The notes under the pieces were generated by a model. The model made no database searches. It was given only the letters and a program-made list of their open reading frames with translations, and was not told where the DNA came from. From NCBI GenBank assembly GCA_947462335.1, contig OX381704.1, forward strand, positions 48,922,942 to 48,986,941: a DNA stretch of 64,000 bases. The letters are read 5' to 3'. The stretch comes from Harmothoe impar (taxonomy: Eukaryota; Annelida; Polychaeta; Phyllodocida; Polynoidae). Shown here piece by piece: positions 1 through 12,539 of this stretch; position 1 is the stretch's first letter; each line of letters begins with the position of its first letter. Both the position numbers and the translations under genes were made by a program.

Positions 1-2340
1 ATGTTTTTTACGTTTAATTGATTATCTAGAACTACATCGTTCATGTAAATATATCTTACAAGGCACTGTGTATATGAAATACCAAAAACTGTGCACTATA
101 ATGTATACAATGTACACAAGGCCATTCTGTTCTTTAACTGATCATTATCTAAACCATGTTGTGTTGAAGGATTTTATATTATAGCTCCAGGGCTCTTGGT
201 GGTGTACCGTAAAATGGTTGGTAATTTATGGTGTATGTCTCATAAATAGTCCACCATAACCAACCTTTGGTCTAGGCCTATATGATGTGGACTGATCCAT
301 ATGAAAACCCCTTCTTCCCAGCTTATAGATTATCGTAGTAATGCATCAGGAACAGGGCCCGAATAGTATCCATGCTAAAACAATATAGGAATAATGCAGC
401 TGTTGAAACCATTGAACATCGATTATATCAGCATGCCGATCATAACGTTTATGGACTATGGGTTTTGTAAACGATATAATTGCTTTTAAATGAATACAAT
501 CCAGTTCATGTTAATTTGCAAATCTTCTGAAAATCCTGCTCAAATCAGTTTGCCGTAAAAATATACATTTAAAAAGTTAAAGTAAGCCTGTCTATGAGAA
601 TGTGCCATTGGGTTGACGCCAACGTGAGGCTAGGCTCTCCTCTGTGACCTAAATAGGGTAGCAGGTGTTTTGGTATTGTGGGTCGCCTTGGCACGTATAA
701 TATACTCAGGGCCAAAGGACGTGGCATATGTATGCTAAGGGCTCTTCAACACGGTATAATACCTTGGTGTACAAATGGGATAAGGAAATCAGAACAGCTT
801 CTAAATTATAAACCACTATAACGGATGCGACGAGACTGCACTTAAAGAGGCGATATCAGAAATGCAAATATAACTAGCTGAATCGCGGTGTGATACATAG
901 GTCCTATGTATGTCATGTATACTGTCCAATTACACAAAAATATGAGATACATTGTGTTATGCAATGAAATAATGTGGCAAACACTGCATACTAGATTGGT
1001 GTCTTTGTTATGTACATGTATATGTGTATTGATGCATAGCATTGCATCAAATGTGCAGCTATATTTCTTCTATCGGTGCCCATGCTGGCAAAGGTCTGTC
1101 TTCAAATAAATGACCACAGCCCAAAAAAAAATCAAAAGGGGTCGGGGTGATGCAATAGTAATGGGGTTTAGACCTTGTTTTTCTAAGAGCAAATTAATCA
1201 TGCTATTAAGATGCCGCCCCTCATTATAGACCAAACAGTAGTAGTGGTCGAGAATAGCTCCATGGTGACGTCTAGCAATTGACGTCGTGTGACGTCCAGC
1301 AGTTGACGCCGTGTGCCGGCCCTGTCCAGCTGCCGTAGTATCGATAGTGGTAGGTGTATGGATTAGACATAATCTCAGATTACATGATCGACTGTTCACC
1401 TCATAGAGCGGTAGAGCAGCCTAGGAAGTAAGGCAGTCTGTGGGCGTGTGTGTGTGTATAGCATGGTGGTTACTGTCATAAACAAGCTTCTCTATGTAAC
1501 CTCACATTCTACACCAGTAGGTATTCTAATGTATAGAATGTGATTATATATGTTTTCATAGAGTCTTCGTATTATATAGTTACTTACATGAATGTGCGTA
1601 TTTGAATTGACCTTGAAATTTGCCCTGAACTACTATACGATAAAGCAGTTACGTTGATTGCATATTATGTGCCAGTAATTATTATCAAATCCTGATTTAA
1701 TTCATCAAATCTATACAATACACATGCAACTTTTCGGCATATTTAATTCAGCTGGATATGAGGATTATGGTACAATATTGTGTTGGAATTTCTCAATTGG
1801 CCATATAACACAGAGCTATACAATGTGATAACCTGGATATCATCTAAGAGTGAATATGGATCCAATGTGAGTAACATATGTCATATACACGGGTTGTTTA
1901 TCTATGACTTTAGCTGTACCAATGCTGTATAGTATATAGCTGTGTGATGGGAGTCTAATAGCCCTAGGTACATCCACACCGATGAGATGCAGTGCAGGGC
2001 CCCAGAGGAGGAATACAACTGCACCGCCTACTCCCGGTCAAGTCCACCCCTCTCTGCATGGGGAGAGCCCTGCACTATTCCAAAACCAATACTACTAGGC
2101 CCACGATACCACTTGGCAAAACATTACACATGCTCTGAGGTAGTGAAATAGTCCATTCGTATAGGAATACTACTATTTGCAGGGATTCTAAACATCTTAG
2201 GATGGGGAGATATTAGGCATATTAACCATGGATGTATTTCCTATTAATTATTGTTTATTATAGTAGTGTGGGCGTCATAAACTGCTTCTAGTCTACAGGT
2301 AGTAAAAACAGAGGAAAGGCAAGACATGGGAGATTTGAGT
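1..2340. other. Region without a recognisable gene
   Basis: No exon with convincing splice sites and no open frame of protein-like composition was seen on either strand. A 24-bp unit related to GACGTCYAGCARTTGACGYC occurs twice in tandem near 1,266-1,313. The rest is AT-rich unique-looking sequence. It would lie downstream of the FAM53-like gene if that gene ends near 2,345. Confidence 0.5.
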
Positions 2341-2360
2341 TTTCACATTTTATACACGCT

Positions 2361-2366
2361 TTTATT
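2361..2366 (-). promoter_or_regulatory. Candidate polyadenylation signal (AATAAA) for the FAM53-like gene
   Basis: On the minus strand the sequence reads AGCAATAAAAGCG. It lies about 2.5 kb beyond the GC-rich block where the last coding exon is suspected. A perfect hexamer in that position fits the end of a long 3' UTR. AATAAA is common by chance in AT-rich DNA, so this is inference from position only. Confidence 0.25.
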
Positions 2367-2399
2367 GCTGAATTATGATGAAATATACAACATGAGTGG

Positions 2400-5300
2400 A
2401 AAGTTCTACAAAAATGAATCACAACCACTCGGCGGTGGCGGCTGGTGTGCGTGTACAGAGACCTCTAGCGGGGGGCGGGCGATCCCCTGACGTCGGCCCG
2501 CCGCCAACACCCTCTGGTGGACGGGCATCTGACTAACCTGCCCCCACCCCCCTCAGTCAACAACGTTATTGACAAAAGGCAACTCTTAGCGACAAGAATA
2601 ACCTCCTCCCGTCTCTCTCTCTCCTTCCTTCCTTCCTTTTCCCATATACAATGTCAGTTTTATGTTTTGTCTCCTTAGAACAACGTCGGTATTTCTCTCT
2701 GTAATAAAATGTCAAAATACACACGGTTCGTAGTCGTACTGTTAATAGCTGTATATCAGAAACTAGGCCACGTAGACGGCTTGTCACTGACATTAGTAGT
2801 AGTAATAATTATCGTACTCACTGCGTCGTCAGTCCTTTATAACAAAGACCCACGTCATGGCGACGTAGTTCTAACGTCATGGCCCATGTGACGTCATAAT
2901 GTCGAGATCCCTGGTAGCGCGGTAAGGGAGGGCAAGTCCCACCTCATGGTAGATAATATATGTATATACAATATACACGTGGACCGGCCTTTTATCTAGA
3001 TTATCAGTATTATCATCTTATATCACTATCAGACATGGAAAACACTATCAACATAATATTAAGCCTTGGAGATCTGAACATAGCCTAGCAACGGCTAGAA
3101 TTTTCAGAGTAGCCATTTATACTCCACATTTCTTATTTTTATATTTTCTTTTCTCTCGCGTGAATATAATAACAGTTTCTTTCTTTTTTTTAAGCTAGAG
3201 CCACAATCTACTCGTCAAAAATTGCCCATGCGTGTGCTTCGTAGGGAACAACCATGGCCTAAAAGATAACACAGTAATACGTTAGGTACATTGGACTACT
3301 CTTAGTAACTGTCTGAGGTAATAATCAACAATCTATCAATGCCATATTTCTCCCACTTGGCGACAACTGGGAAACAAACATAGACAATTATCTGGAGTCA
3401 CCGTTTTTTTCATATACATATATAGATATATATATTCTGTGCGTCAAGAAACTTTCTTTGTGGACAAGGACTAATAATAAAACAGATATGGCAGTCTTTT
3501 TTGTGTCATTCTTCTGCTCGCTCGACATAGCAATCAACCACACATGGTATCTATTTCTATTTCATCTTTTTCCCTGTCCAAATAACTACTCACAATTTTC
3601 TTCTACAAGTATTTGCATCAATATACGCCAATATATACGCATGTATTTATAGGTATATAGACATAATCTGTATTTTCCTCGACTGATGAAAAGATAATCT
3701 GTATCGTTCATGGATAAGAGTCAGGGATGTCCTGGTTTTCTATGGTTGTATTATTTTCTTTTTTATCATTTAAGTTCCAAGTGTCTGTAGGGGGGTAGGT
3801 CTAGGGTGACAATAACACAATTTGAAGTAGTATCTGTCCCAGTGACAACATTAAGCACGGGGAGTCAGAGAGATAGAGAGGAGGAAGGCGGGGCTAGGTA
3901 AGGAGTCCTGTTGTATACAAACTGACGTAGAACCAAGTCCATTAAAACCAAGAAGTCAAGTATCCTCTACCCCAATACTGCCTACAGAACAGCTCGCCGG
4001 TACCCTCAGTGGGAGTCCTGCTGGGGCGAGCTGCTCACGGCACAGTGGCGCCACCACCGGCGGCCGAGCTACCCCCTGAGCAGCTCAGCTCTGCCGGCAG
4101 TGTGCGGCGAGCCGCGGCCGGGTGCGGGTAGTAGCCGGACCAGGGTAGTAGTATAGGCCGGCTGCTGGTCTGTGTAGCAGCAGCAGCAGGGGGAGCAGTA
4201 GGCTGGAGGAGGGGCGGCCGGCGAGCTGCTCTTTCCTCCGTGGTTCGAGCAACTCCTCAATCAATGTACATGTATTCTCCTGAGAGGTGGTGAGCTGCTT
4301 TGTCATTGAGGGGGGACATGACCCATTTAGTCCACACCCGGAGACATAGGGCGCTCTCCCACGCGGTCAGAAGGTGGGTAGGTAGGCCTTGTTGGTGAGC
4401 TGCTCGCTGTACAGGAGTAGTCCATAGGGTGAGCAGGTATAGGGGGTTGGGCTGGTGTTTGTGGTAGTGAGATGGGAGCTGGTTGTGGTGGGGGCAGTAG
4501 TCATCGGCTGGTACTACAAGTAACAACAGAGTCAAGGTCTACACCCTTTTGTAATACCAGAAGTCGACAGTAGACCATCATACCCACACCTCACCGACGA
4601 CGTCTTAGTGCCACTGACAACCAGCCGCACCTCGGCAGGTGCTGGGATCCCTTCAGCCTCCACACACACCTACCCTTTATCACTTGGTATGTCCATCATG
4701 GGTTGGGGGTTGAGGGGATCACCGAGAGGGTGCTCTCCCAGGGGAGGAGGCTACACTAGCTCCCCTAGCGGCAGCACCTCTCAGTGCTTCCGGTATAAAC
4801 TGGGGGATGCTTTGGGGGAGGGGTGAATGTCACTCCTTGTAATGTCCATGGTGTCTTCATCATCATAACAGGTGGGGACAAAGACAGAGTAGATAGCTGC
4901 AGACGTATTTACTTCTCCTCCAGATCCTTAATAGTGTTATCCTGAGTAAGTGCGCATGCGCCCACCTCCAGCTAGTTCCCGGCTGGTAACGTAGGGTGCT
5001 TGGTAATGCCCCCGGACCGGCGGCTACCAGCGAAAAGGCAGTCAAAAATTGAAACAAAATTGGGAAAAAAATAACAACAAAACCACCAGTACATCCACCT
5101 CCGAGCCATAAACGCACCTTGAATGATGAAGGAGCCAGTAGTGGGTGGGTGGTGGGACAGGTGTCAGCTCTGTGGGGTTAGAGGTAGGCCCTGGAGGACC
5201 CTAGCCTCTCCCCACCTTATTCCTCCTGAGTGGCCACTGTAACATCTCTTAACCCACGCTACTTTCTCACATCGGAATGTTTGTACAGACCCAAACAGGG

Positions 5301-5844
5301 CGCCGGGGACCTTAATCAGTGAGTAGTAATTAATTAGGCCTCCAGTCGAAACCCCACCACCCCCAGGCCCACGTGGTCGGGCCGGGGGTACCCTGGCTGT
5401 CAATGATGAGTAATGATGTGTAAGCATGACGAACGTGCAGCCGAGTGAGAGAGGGGGTGGTGCTACGAGTAGTAGTAGTAATAGTAGTGACACATTATGT
5501 ATACATGTACAATATATCAGTCCTGCCGGTTCCATATATCCATTTTATCTATAATCCACATGTCTTTCCTTTCACTCTTTTCTTTCTCTCTCTCTCTCTC
5601 TTTCATTTCATTTTAACCACTTATTTTGTACATAATATAGTGTCTTTGTGTTTGTTATTCCTGGATGGGGTTCACATACATATAATAGACTTGTACGTAT
5701 TAAATCAGGGTGTGATTGTACTTCGTCTCTCCAATGTTTCTCTTTGTGTCTTCTCTTGTGACATAGTTGAAGTCCTCTTCACCCCAGCACCCCACTTGTC
5801 ATTGTCATCACAGGCTCTATGCATATAAAAAAGGGCGCGCTCAC
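2400..5844 (-). other. Downstream part of the FAM53-like gene: intron, unresolved last exon(s), probable 3' UTR
   Basis: The region follows the splice donor at 5,844. It contains GC- and CpG-rich islands (2,430-2,560; 4,000-4,450; 4,930-5,030; 5,340-5,400) in AT-rich sequence. A CRE palindrome TGACGTCA lies at 2,889 and an NRF1-like GCGCATGCGC near 4,951. Four GAGCWGCTC palindromes cluster at 4,028-4,400. Two candidate last coding exons are given separately. Several open frames at 4,070-4,535 arise from CAG-rich sequence open in all three frames, and I do not accept them as genes. Confidence 0.35.
4937..5023 (-). CDS. Candidate last coding exon of the FAM53-like gene (one of two alternatives)
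   Basis: A strong acceptor, a long T-rich tract ending TTTTCGCTGGTAG, precedes an open stretch of 28 codons. It begins PPVRGHYQAPY and ends RTYSG-stop, and is read in phase 0, the phase required by the donor at 5,844. No recognisable FAM53 C-terminal motif is present. An alternative acceptor, ACTTACTCAG, would instead give a ten-codon exon ending DLEEK-stop at 4,941-4,909. Which of these is used, if either, cannot be decided from the sequence. Confidence 0.2.
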   Translation of the reverse strand, partial: PPVRGHYQAPYVTSRELAGGGRMRTYSG

Positions 5845-6683
5845 TTGCATTTTTTCAAAGTCCAGACATGGTCGCTGCGCCCTTAGGGCGGCTTCGCTGA
5901 CGTCCCGCGCCAAGTTCTGTCGGTGCCGTTTGCGGGGTGAGAGGGCGTGGTGGTGGTGGCGCGCCACCCCCGACACGTAGAGGCGGGGCGACACGGCTGG
6001 GTGCACATTGTGGTGGTGGTAGTGGTGGTGGTGGTGGTGCGTGTAGTGGTAGCGACTCGTCAGTTTGTGAACCCCTCGTGGCGGCGAGGCGCTGAAGAGC
6101 AGCGGCTGAGGCCGGACGAGGGGACTGCTGCCTTTTTTGTTATTATTACTATTACTGCTATTATTCAGATTGATATTATTACTGTTCACTGAGCTACTCA
6201 TCGGGCCGTTCATCAAGGTCGTGGTACCACCGGAAGTAAAGAGCAGCTCGCGCACCTCCTCATCAGATGACCCCGAGCTGTCCGTACAACTCGAGCACCT
6301 CCCATTCACTTGCGACCACTTCCGTTTCTCCGGGAGCATTTCCCGGGACGTCAAGTTGATCACCGAGAGCTCCTCTTCGGAACTATGTCGCTCGAACTCG
6401 GTCGAGCTGTCGGGTTCGTAGTCCAGACTGCAGCGCTCGAAGTCGGAGCTGCCCTGGGGTGAGCTGCTCGCACTGAGGCTGAAGTGACGGGCCGCCTGCT
6501 GCTGGGAGATGGTGGCGAAGGGCACAGCCTCTGGGCGGTACATCTGTTGGTTGTTCACCTGCTGGAGGGGCCTCTTGGTGAGCGTCACACTGGAGGAGGG
6601 CGACGAGCAGTGAGCAGGTGCCAGTGACGAGAAGCTCAGAGGTACTCCTGCGTTCTCCTGGTCCTCCTCCCGGTGCTGCATGG
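5845..6683 (-). CDS. FAM53 (simplet) family protein, large coding exon (exon 3)
   Basis: This internal exon encodes 279 codons plus two leading bases that complete a split alanine codon. The acceptor TTTCTGCCCTTACAG lies just before it. The donor CAA|GTGAGC ends it after the residues KMQ, in phase 0. The protein is serine-rich and low in complexity. It has acidic SSDEE patches, a histidine run, an Asn/Ser run and a basic SPRKRHRQ patch suitable for nuclear import. Near the end it carries RPCLDFEKMQ, which I match to the RPSLDF-KM motif that vertebrate FAM53 proteins carry after a basic KRR segment. Vertebrate FAM53 members act in the nucleus; FAM53B/simplet is tied to beta-catenin nuclear localisation. 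Two GAGCWGCTC palindromes lie within the exon. The family call rests on memory of short motifs and on agreement with exon 1. Confidence 0.75.
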
Positions 6684-9600
6684 CTGTAAGGGCAGAAAAG
6701 AGGCTCGTTAATACATGGAATCTCAGTAATCTCAGTAATGTCCAATTTACATGGTTACAATGTAAGATATACTACTAGTTTTAGAAGCCACAAGAAACAC
6801 TGTAATAGGATTGGCACAGGAAAGTAGGTCATGTGAAAATCAATAATAATCTCTGGATTCAAGAAGATAGATTTATCAGAATCTGGTTGATTTATAGCTT
6901 TAGTTACTCCACACCTAGGGGAGTGGAACATCAACAGTTTTCAATCCCAATGGCCAGGATATGTGGTAATTAAGAGAATGTATCGGGGAATGTACATATC
7001 GATCCTATAGCTGGATATGTATACCAGAAGAGTTGACCCATCTGTCGTGTATTTCTGTTGTCATTAAAGCCCCCCCCCCCGTAGTAACTGTATTGGACAC
7101 AGGGTTTAGGTATGAGGTTGAGGTAGGGGGGGGGTGGTGGTAGGACCCCCCCCCCCCCCTCCCCGCCCCTTTAACGCCCCCAAACATACAGACGTGCAAC
7201 ACCGTTACAACTATTTCTTATTCTGCGATTTTGGCCAAATTAGTTCTATACTTGTGAGCTCAATACGATTTATACATGTGCTTGTTATAAACTGAATCTC
7301 ATCTCATATGTGAATCTCATATATGATGGGGGTGGAAAGGGCGTGGGGGGCAGTTGTAGGCAGCCGTCTACACACATATTTCTATCAGTCTATGTGGGAT
7401 GGGAACCATTCAACTCGTCACCCTGGCCATAGAAAACAACATGTTCTCAGCCATAGACATATGCATGCTCTCGATCACTCACGCACGTGTACATACACAC
7501 GCAACCCCCCCCCCCCCCCATCCCCAACACAGACACACAAAGACTGACCCCCAAGTATAGGGCTCCATCTCCTCAGGGCACGTCACAGAGACACATTCCC
7601 ACCCCACCTCCGTCCTCCCTATACCCCTGTCATGAAGAACCACAGCCCAGTCACACAGCCACTCATGCAACCAGTCCACTACCCCCCCCCCCCCCACCCC
7701 CCTAACACAACAAATCACACAAAGAGTTCTTGCAGCTACATACAACTTGGTATGATGACATTTGTTGCTGTTCTCATTTAGAAATGTCTACAAATGGCCA
7801 CTTTACATGTACATGGTTACATGTAACTGTAGACATGGAAAACTAGGCCCACTAAAATGTCCCTCATCCGTCTTTAAAGGACATATAATGAGCAAGGTTA
7901 TTGAAGATGCAATGTACCTAGCAAAAGTGGGGCTGTTGGTGTATTAGCCCCCCCCCTCTCCCCCCCCCCCCCCTCTGTCTCTCCACCCCGCACCCCTCGA
8001 CTACATACACATTTGACTGTGCCTGAAAAATGTAGTCCTAAAGGTCACTTAAAAAGAGGTCATTATTTCCTACCAGCCTCTTCCCCCTCCCATCCATTGA
8101 AACGGCTTGGAGCCAGCATGAGCCCCTCCCCCCCCCCCCCCCCCCCAATCCATGAATGTTAAAAGTGACACATGTAACAAAAATTGGAACCCCCTTGTCA
8201 TGCCCCTGTCGAGAACAGCCACCCTCCTCTCCCTACATGTGTGTGTGCAGAGCTGAATCAGTGAATGTCCCTGGTTATGCCTATGTACTTAGTCAAACTC
8301 CTGATGGCCGAGCCTATACGATAATCTAACTAAACGAGGGGGAAGGTGCACACATTATCACCCCCTGAGCTTTACTCAGCCTCAATGAGAGATGAACAAC
8401 AGTGTAAATTGAGGTGACAAAAAGCAAACAATTATTTTACTGACTCCCTTAGCTAGGCCTTATATACCCTTATATACTTATAGCTAGCTGGGGTAGTCCC
8501 GGTATGTGATTCTCTGTTATATATCATAGCATTCTGGGGTGAAGGAGGGGGGAAGGTAGCCTCAACCCCCCCCCCCCCCCCCACGCCATACGAGTCTTCC
8601 AGTTTAACCAGAAACGCTGGGTTGCAGGTGCTTCACAGCTGCAGTGGAAACGTGTGTGGGGGGGCTGCGATGGCGTCAACTGCTCTGCAAATGGAGCTGG
8701 GGCTAGGAACAGCAGGCTACTACATGTAGGCTAGGAGACCTCTGACCCGCCTCTGACTCAAATCTGAGTAGATATGGACAGTGGTTTACATCAAGGACGG
8801 TCACAGCATGTTTACTGGAGTCTTTCTGACCTAATTTCCATCAGAGGGCAGCGGCCTAGAGGGCTCTGGTCTCTGTGCAGGATGTCAATAAAGCTGACCT
8901 GCTCCACGCAGCGCCGTCTGATACAGTCACTGACTGGTGGTGCATAGTCATTGCCGTGACCCTCTGCAGCTGATCGGCCTACAGCCTGCTGGAGGGTCAC
9001 TGGGCGCTCCTAGCCGAGATTCAGGGGGTCAAAAACGTATTCGACAAGAAGTACTTTCCCTGAGTCCCCACTCTATTCCAAACAATAAAAGTAATATTAA
9101 ATGAATACCTTACACCTTAATCTACATTTCTATGTTATTGTGGGTGCTGGCACTCATTTCTAGCAGCCAAAAAAGACAATTTTGTGATGGATTCCCAGTA
9201 TTTTTCTTAGACAGCAATGAACAATGAAGGCCAAAGTGGTCATCCTATCTATAGGTATGACCACACAAGCTGGTCATCCTATGAAGATAGGATGACCACA
9301 GGCCAACTGAGTGCATACCTACGGAAAGACCCAATAGTAGTCCCCCCGACTCCAATGAGCTATCGTGAATGGAGTCGCCTCGACTAGGTGGTGCAGGGCT
9401 CCCACAACGCTGTCCTACTCCTCTATCCCTACCCACAGACACAAATCCTTCCCAGTTCCACAACATTTTGCAGGGGAAAACATGATTCACGCCAAGGGAG
9501 CACCACAGGGTAGTTTAGGAGGATTCTGGTGAAGAGGGCAAGTGAAAAATCGAGGAAAACACTGTGGAAATGGGCATTCTTAACATTTCTGGCACGGTGC

Positions 9601-9773
9601 CAAACGAGCCTGCCTGCTGGGCTGGTGTGGTGTAGCATTGGGCTGGTGCTGCCGGTTGGGTTTGACACAATGACAGTGGGGTTATGCTGATGCTAGGAGG
9701 ACATGGGTATGAACTACAAACACACAATATCTAACGTTAATATAGGTTTATGTTTAAATCAAGTGGAACTTAC
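6684..9773 (-). other. Intron 2 of the FAM53-like gene, with a cluster of poly(C) tracts
   Basis: The intron is about 3.1 kb and is bounded by a donor at 9,773 (ATCG|GTAAG) and an acceptor at 6,684. C-runs of 9-19 bases lie at 7,069, 7,146, 7,505, 7,682, 7,948, 7,960, 8,128 and 8,566. All are C on the plus strand, so they are poly(G) in the transcript. A small perfect hairpin (GGTCATCCTAT / ATAGGATGACC) lies at 9,275-9,300. Open frames within are low-complexity or short and have no protein-like features. Confidence 0.6.
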
Positions 9774-9843
9774 CGATTTCAAGTGCTTCTAACTCTGCAT
9801 TTTCTTCATCTGATTCCGTGCCAGAATCTCTATCATCGTCCAA
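9774..9843 (-). CDS. FAM53-like protein, small acidic exon (exon 2)
   Basis: This 70-nt exon has an acceptor reading TTGTGTTTCAG and a donor ATCG|GTAAG. Only one frame is open. It encodes 23 residues beginning LDDDRDSGTESDEE and ending ALEI, plus one base of the next codon. The phase is 0 at its start, matching exon 1, and 1 at its end, matching the two leading bases of exon 3. The acidic, serine-containing composition suggests a phosphorylated linker. It is too short for a gene search based on long open frames, and splice-phase agreement on both sides is the main support. Confidence 0.75.
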
Positions 9844-10293
9844 CTGAAACACAAGTTCAAACCAAATATAAGAAATGGTTTTCAGGAAATGACATAAGTT
9901 ACCTACCCACATATGCATCTAGATAGGAAATTGTACCAGTTAGCTAAACTTAAGTCCAGAGAAATGGCAAAGCTCATTGCCATCGGTGTGGTAGTTTATA
10001 GGCAGTGCCTTAGCCAGAGGTACATAACATCATATAAATGTTACAAACGAATATTCTAAGTATATTCATCTGGATAGGTTGAACTTAAGGTGTATTCCTG
10101 CGTGTTATTGTATTCATGATAAATCCAATGTGGTAAGATTTACTCCAAATGATCTCAAGCCAGCCCATCCAACTGTGTTTTCTCCAAAGAGAGAACGCCG
10201 GGTGGGTGGATGGTTGATGGCTGCAGCAGTGCCTGCGAAACCGGCGACCGTGCGGCCCATCGGTCTACGAAAAACAGCCAATGAAACACTTAC

Positions 10294-10371
10294 TCCTTGG
10301 CCAGGGAAGGCTTGGACTTCATTGAGAGACTGTTGTCTAAGTTTCTGAGTCAGGAATTTCAACATTTCCAT
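10294..10371 (-). CDS. FAM53-like protein, first coding exon (exon 1)
   Basis: The ATG at 10,371-10,369 has a good context (GAC ATG G). It opens 26 codons, MEMLKFLTQKLRQQSLNEV and onward, ending at a consensus donor GGA|GTAAGT in phase 0. The segment resembles the FAM53 amino terminus, in which an I/L-T-E-K-L-x-x-Q-S-L helix follows the initiator methionine. A splice acceptor ending in CAG just upstream at 10,391 implies that at least one untranslated exon precedes it. The frame stays open slightly upstream but has no earlier ATG before that acceptor. With exons 2 and 3 it gives about 329 residues before the unresolved C-terminus. Confidence 0.72.
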
Positions 10372-10390
10372 GTCTTTGTGATCGGCCACT

Positions 10391-12535
10391 CTGAGTAAGT
10401 TGTGTGAGGGCGGATGCTCTCGGCCGCTGTGTTATGGTTGTGGTCGGCTATCCTACCAGCGATGCGCCGGGTCCTCCCGACTTCACCGCGTCATAAACCT
10501 GGAAGCAAACAACGGATCTCAATGAGACTTGGTGACAGTCAAGCCCAATATGTTGCCTACAATCTGAGAGAAAATGGTGTGTCTGCGGCAACGTTCAGAA
10601 GACAAAGACAAGAGTATTTCAGAGCGCAATATATACATGCCTGGCTAACGTCGTATCCACTCCGCGAGTGAGCGTGGAAGGTACGGCCAATGACCTACAA
10701 ATGAAACGGACGGGTCCACCACCGACTACACGTAGGGGTGGAGGGTGTCATAGAAAGGTTTCCAGAAATGGGTCAGCATCATAACGTGATGGACGCACTT
10801 TATATTTTTAAACCAAAGACACATTATGACTGCTATATAAAAGGGCTTTGATTTGATACCAAATGTTGTGTGGTCCGTGAATTATTATGACAAATCTAGG
10901 GAAGTAACCTCACTTCCTCGCCCCCGGTATATTGTACGGTGCCATGATCCTCTCGGGACGACGACAGGCCGGCCTCTGATTGGCCGAGCGCTTCTCGTTC
11001 GTGACCCACATACATTACTAATGCTGCCGGGTGCTGCATGGAAAATGTGTTTTGGCACGGGGCCAAAATACCGACAGCGAAGACAGGTTGCGTGGATGTG
11101 CTGCAGAGAGAGGTGGGCGCTGCAGGGAAGGACTGGGGCCGGGGCCAGAACACGCCCAGCCGGCATCGGGGAACCTTCTCCCTCCTACCCCTCTAGTAGT
11201 AGTACCACATTGGCGCTATTCACTCCATCATGAAGACTCTATACGTGGAGTGGAGTGGGAATTGAATAGGTTATGGCCCCTCCCCCTTTGACTTTACTAT
11301 GACATAGGCCTAGGCATTGATTGGAGGGTTGTAGGCATAACCTAGTCCAGTGTTTCACATTCGCACACTTTTGTATGACATTTTATGGTTGATAGGTGAG
11401 CCTGGGAATGTGAATGGCCTAGGGTTGAGGGGTGTGGGCTACAAGGGGTGTGGTAGGGCTCATAGACATCATTCACTGATTCAGGTGGTAGGGATAGTGA
11501 GAATTTACCCACGCCCTGTGTGACTGACACTGACAGTGTGACTGAGGGCTGACATCAGCCTAACATGGGGGGTGAGGTACCCACGGCCAACGACTCGCCC
11601 ACCTGTACTTTGCTCTCATGATAAAACATGTTGACATAAACCCTGAGATGCATGCAACCCAGGGTGTCCTTGTATACCTTTACCATGGACCTATGCCCTA
11701 ACTTCAGGCCCTAACTTGATATATACTAGTAGGCTTATTGAGAACAAACGCATGACATCATCCATTTCCAAGCATATTTACCCCTAACCCCACGTCATCG
11801 GCTGTCGCTAACAGCCAGTACTTTACCAGAGCCCAACTCCAGTAGACATCACACACTACATGTCAATCTCCCCATCTCTACATATCATTGTGCAATGTGG
11901 GCCTACACCTTGGCGATGCCATAGGTAATACCCCTTTAATAGTTGTGTTAGTGTAGGCCCTATGATCATAGGGGAGATGGGTAGTGGTGATGGTGGTGGT
12001 GGGAGCAGCCCTGCTGAGACACATTGTCCAATATCTTGACATTTCTCCATGTCTTGCAGATAGACCTGCTGCTACCCACCTCCCTGGCTATAGGGTAGGC
12101 GGTACCACGAGATGTACTGAGCTGGTCGGGGCCAAGAGCAGCTCATGGTGCAGGATGCCGGCCTGCTGGTCGAGGCAGTCGATAGACCGACGTGCAAGTC
12201 GACGCAGAGCCAGAGAACAACCTAGAGCTTCTGAGGTACATTAGTACAAGCCAAACCCAGGGTAGTATACGCGACAATACTGCAACTATACTCTGATAAA
12301 TACCCTTGATACTGTAACCAACAAACATCACACTCTGTCACTAATGCTGGTCCCCCAAGCCGGTACCATACACATGGCCTCAACTCTAAGCTGCTGTAGG
12401 GACGAAGCCACTGCTCTGCCTCTCAGTCTCACCTTTGGCAATCAGAACCTACCGTTATAAGACTCTCCGTTTCAGCAGTCAAACACTGGTGAGAGATCTA
12501 GTTCCTGCTTCTGCTTCCTGCGATGCTTAGTGCAC
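10391..12535 (-). other. Probable first intron or upstream flank of the FAM53-like gene
   Basis: The region contains a CpG-rich patch with an inverted CCAAT box (GATTGG) near 10,978. Another GC-rich patch at 12,060-12,235 is bounded by splice-like signals on both strands and includes one GAGCAGCTC. No exon is certain. If the CpG block at 12.5-12.8 kb is the promoter, this stretch is mostly intron. If transcription starts near 10.9-11.2 kb, the rest is intergenic. Confidence 0.35.
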
Positions 12536-12539
12536 CACT

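Noticed and set aside
4069..4535. Overlapping open frames on the minus strand, one with a proline/serine/cysteine-rich product
   Set aside because: All three frames are open over parts of this CAG- and GC-rich sequence, and none has protein-like composition together with supporting splice sites. They are more likely noncoding or UTR.
5947..6421. Plus-strand open frames opposite the large FAM53-like exon
   Set aside because: They are antisense shadows of the histidine- and serine-rich coding sequence (valine runs opposite His codons).
12143..12240. Minus-strand open segment reading LRRLARRSIDCLDQQAG with a possible acceptor upstream
   Set aside because: It looks protein-like, but the downstream donor is poor, no family is recognised, and the plus strand is equally open. 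It was kept out for lack of support.
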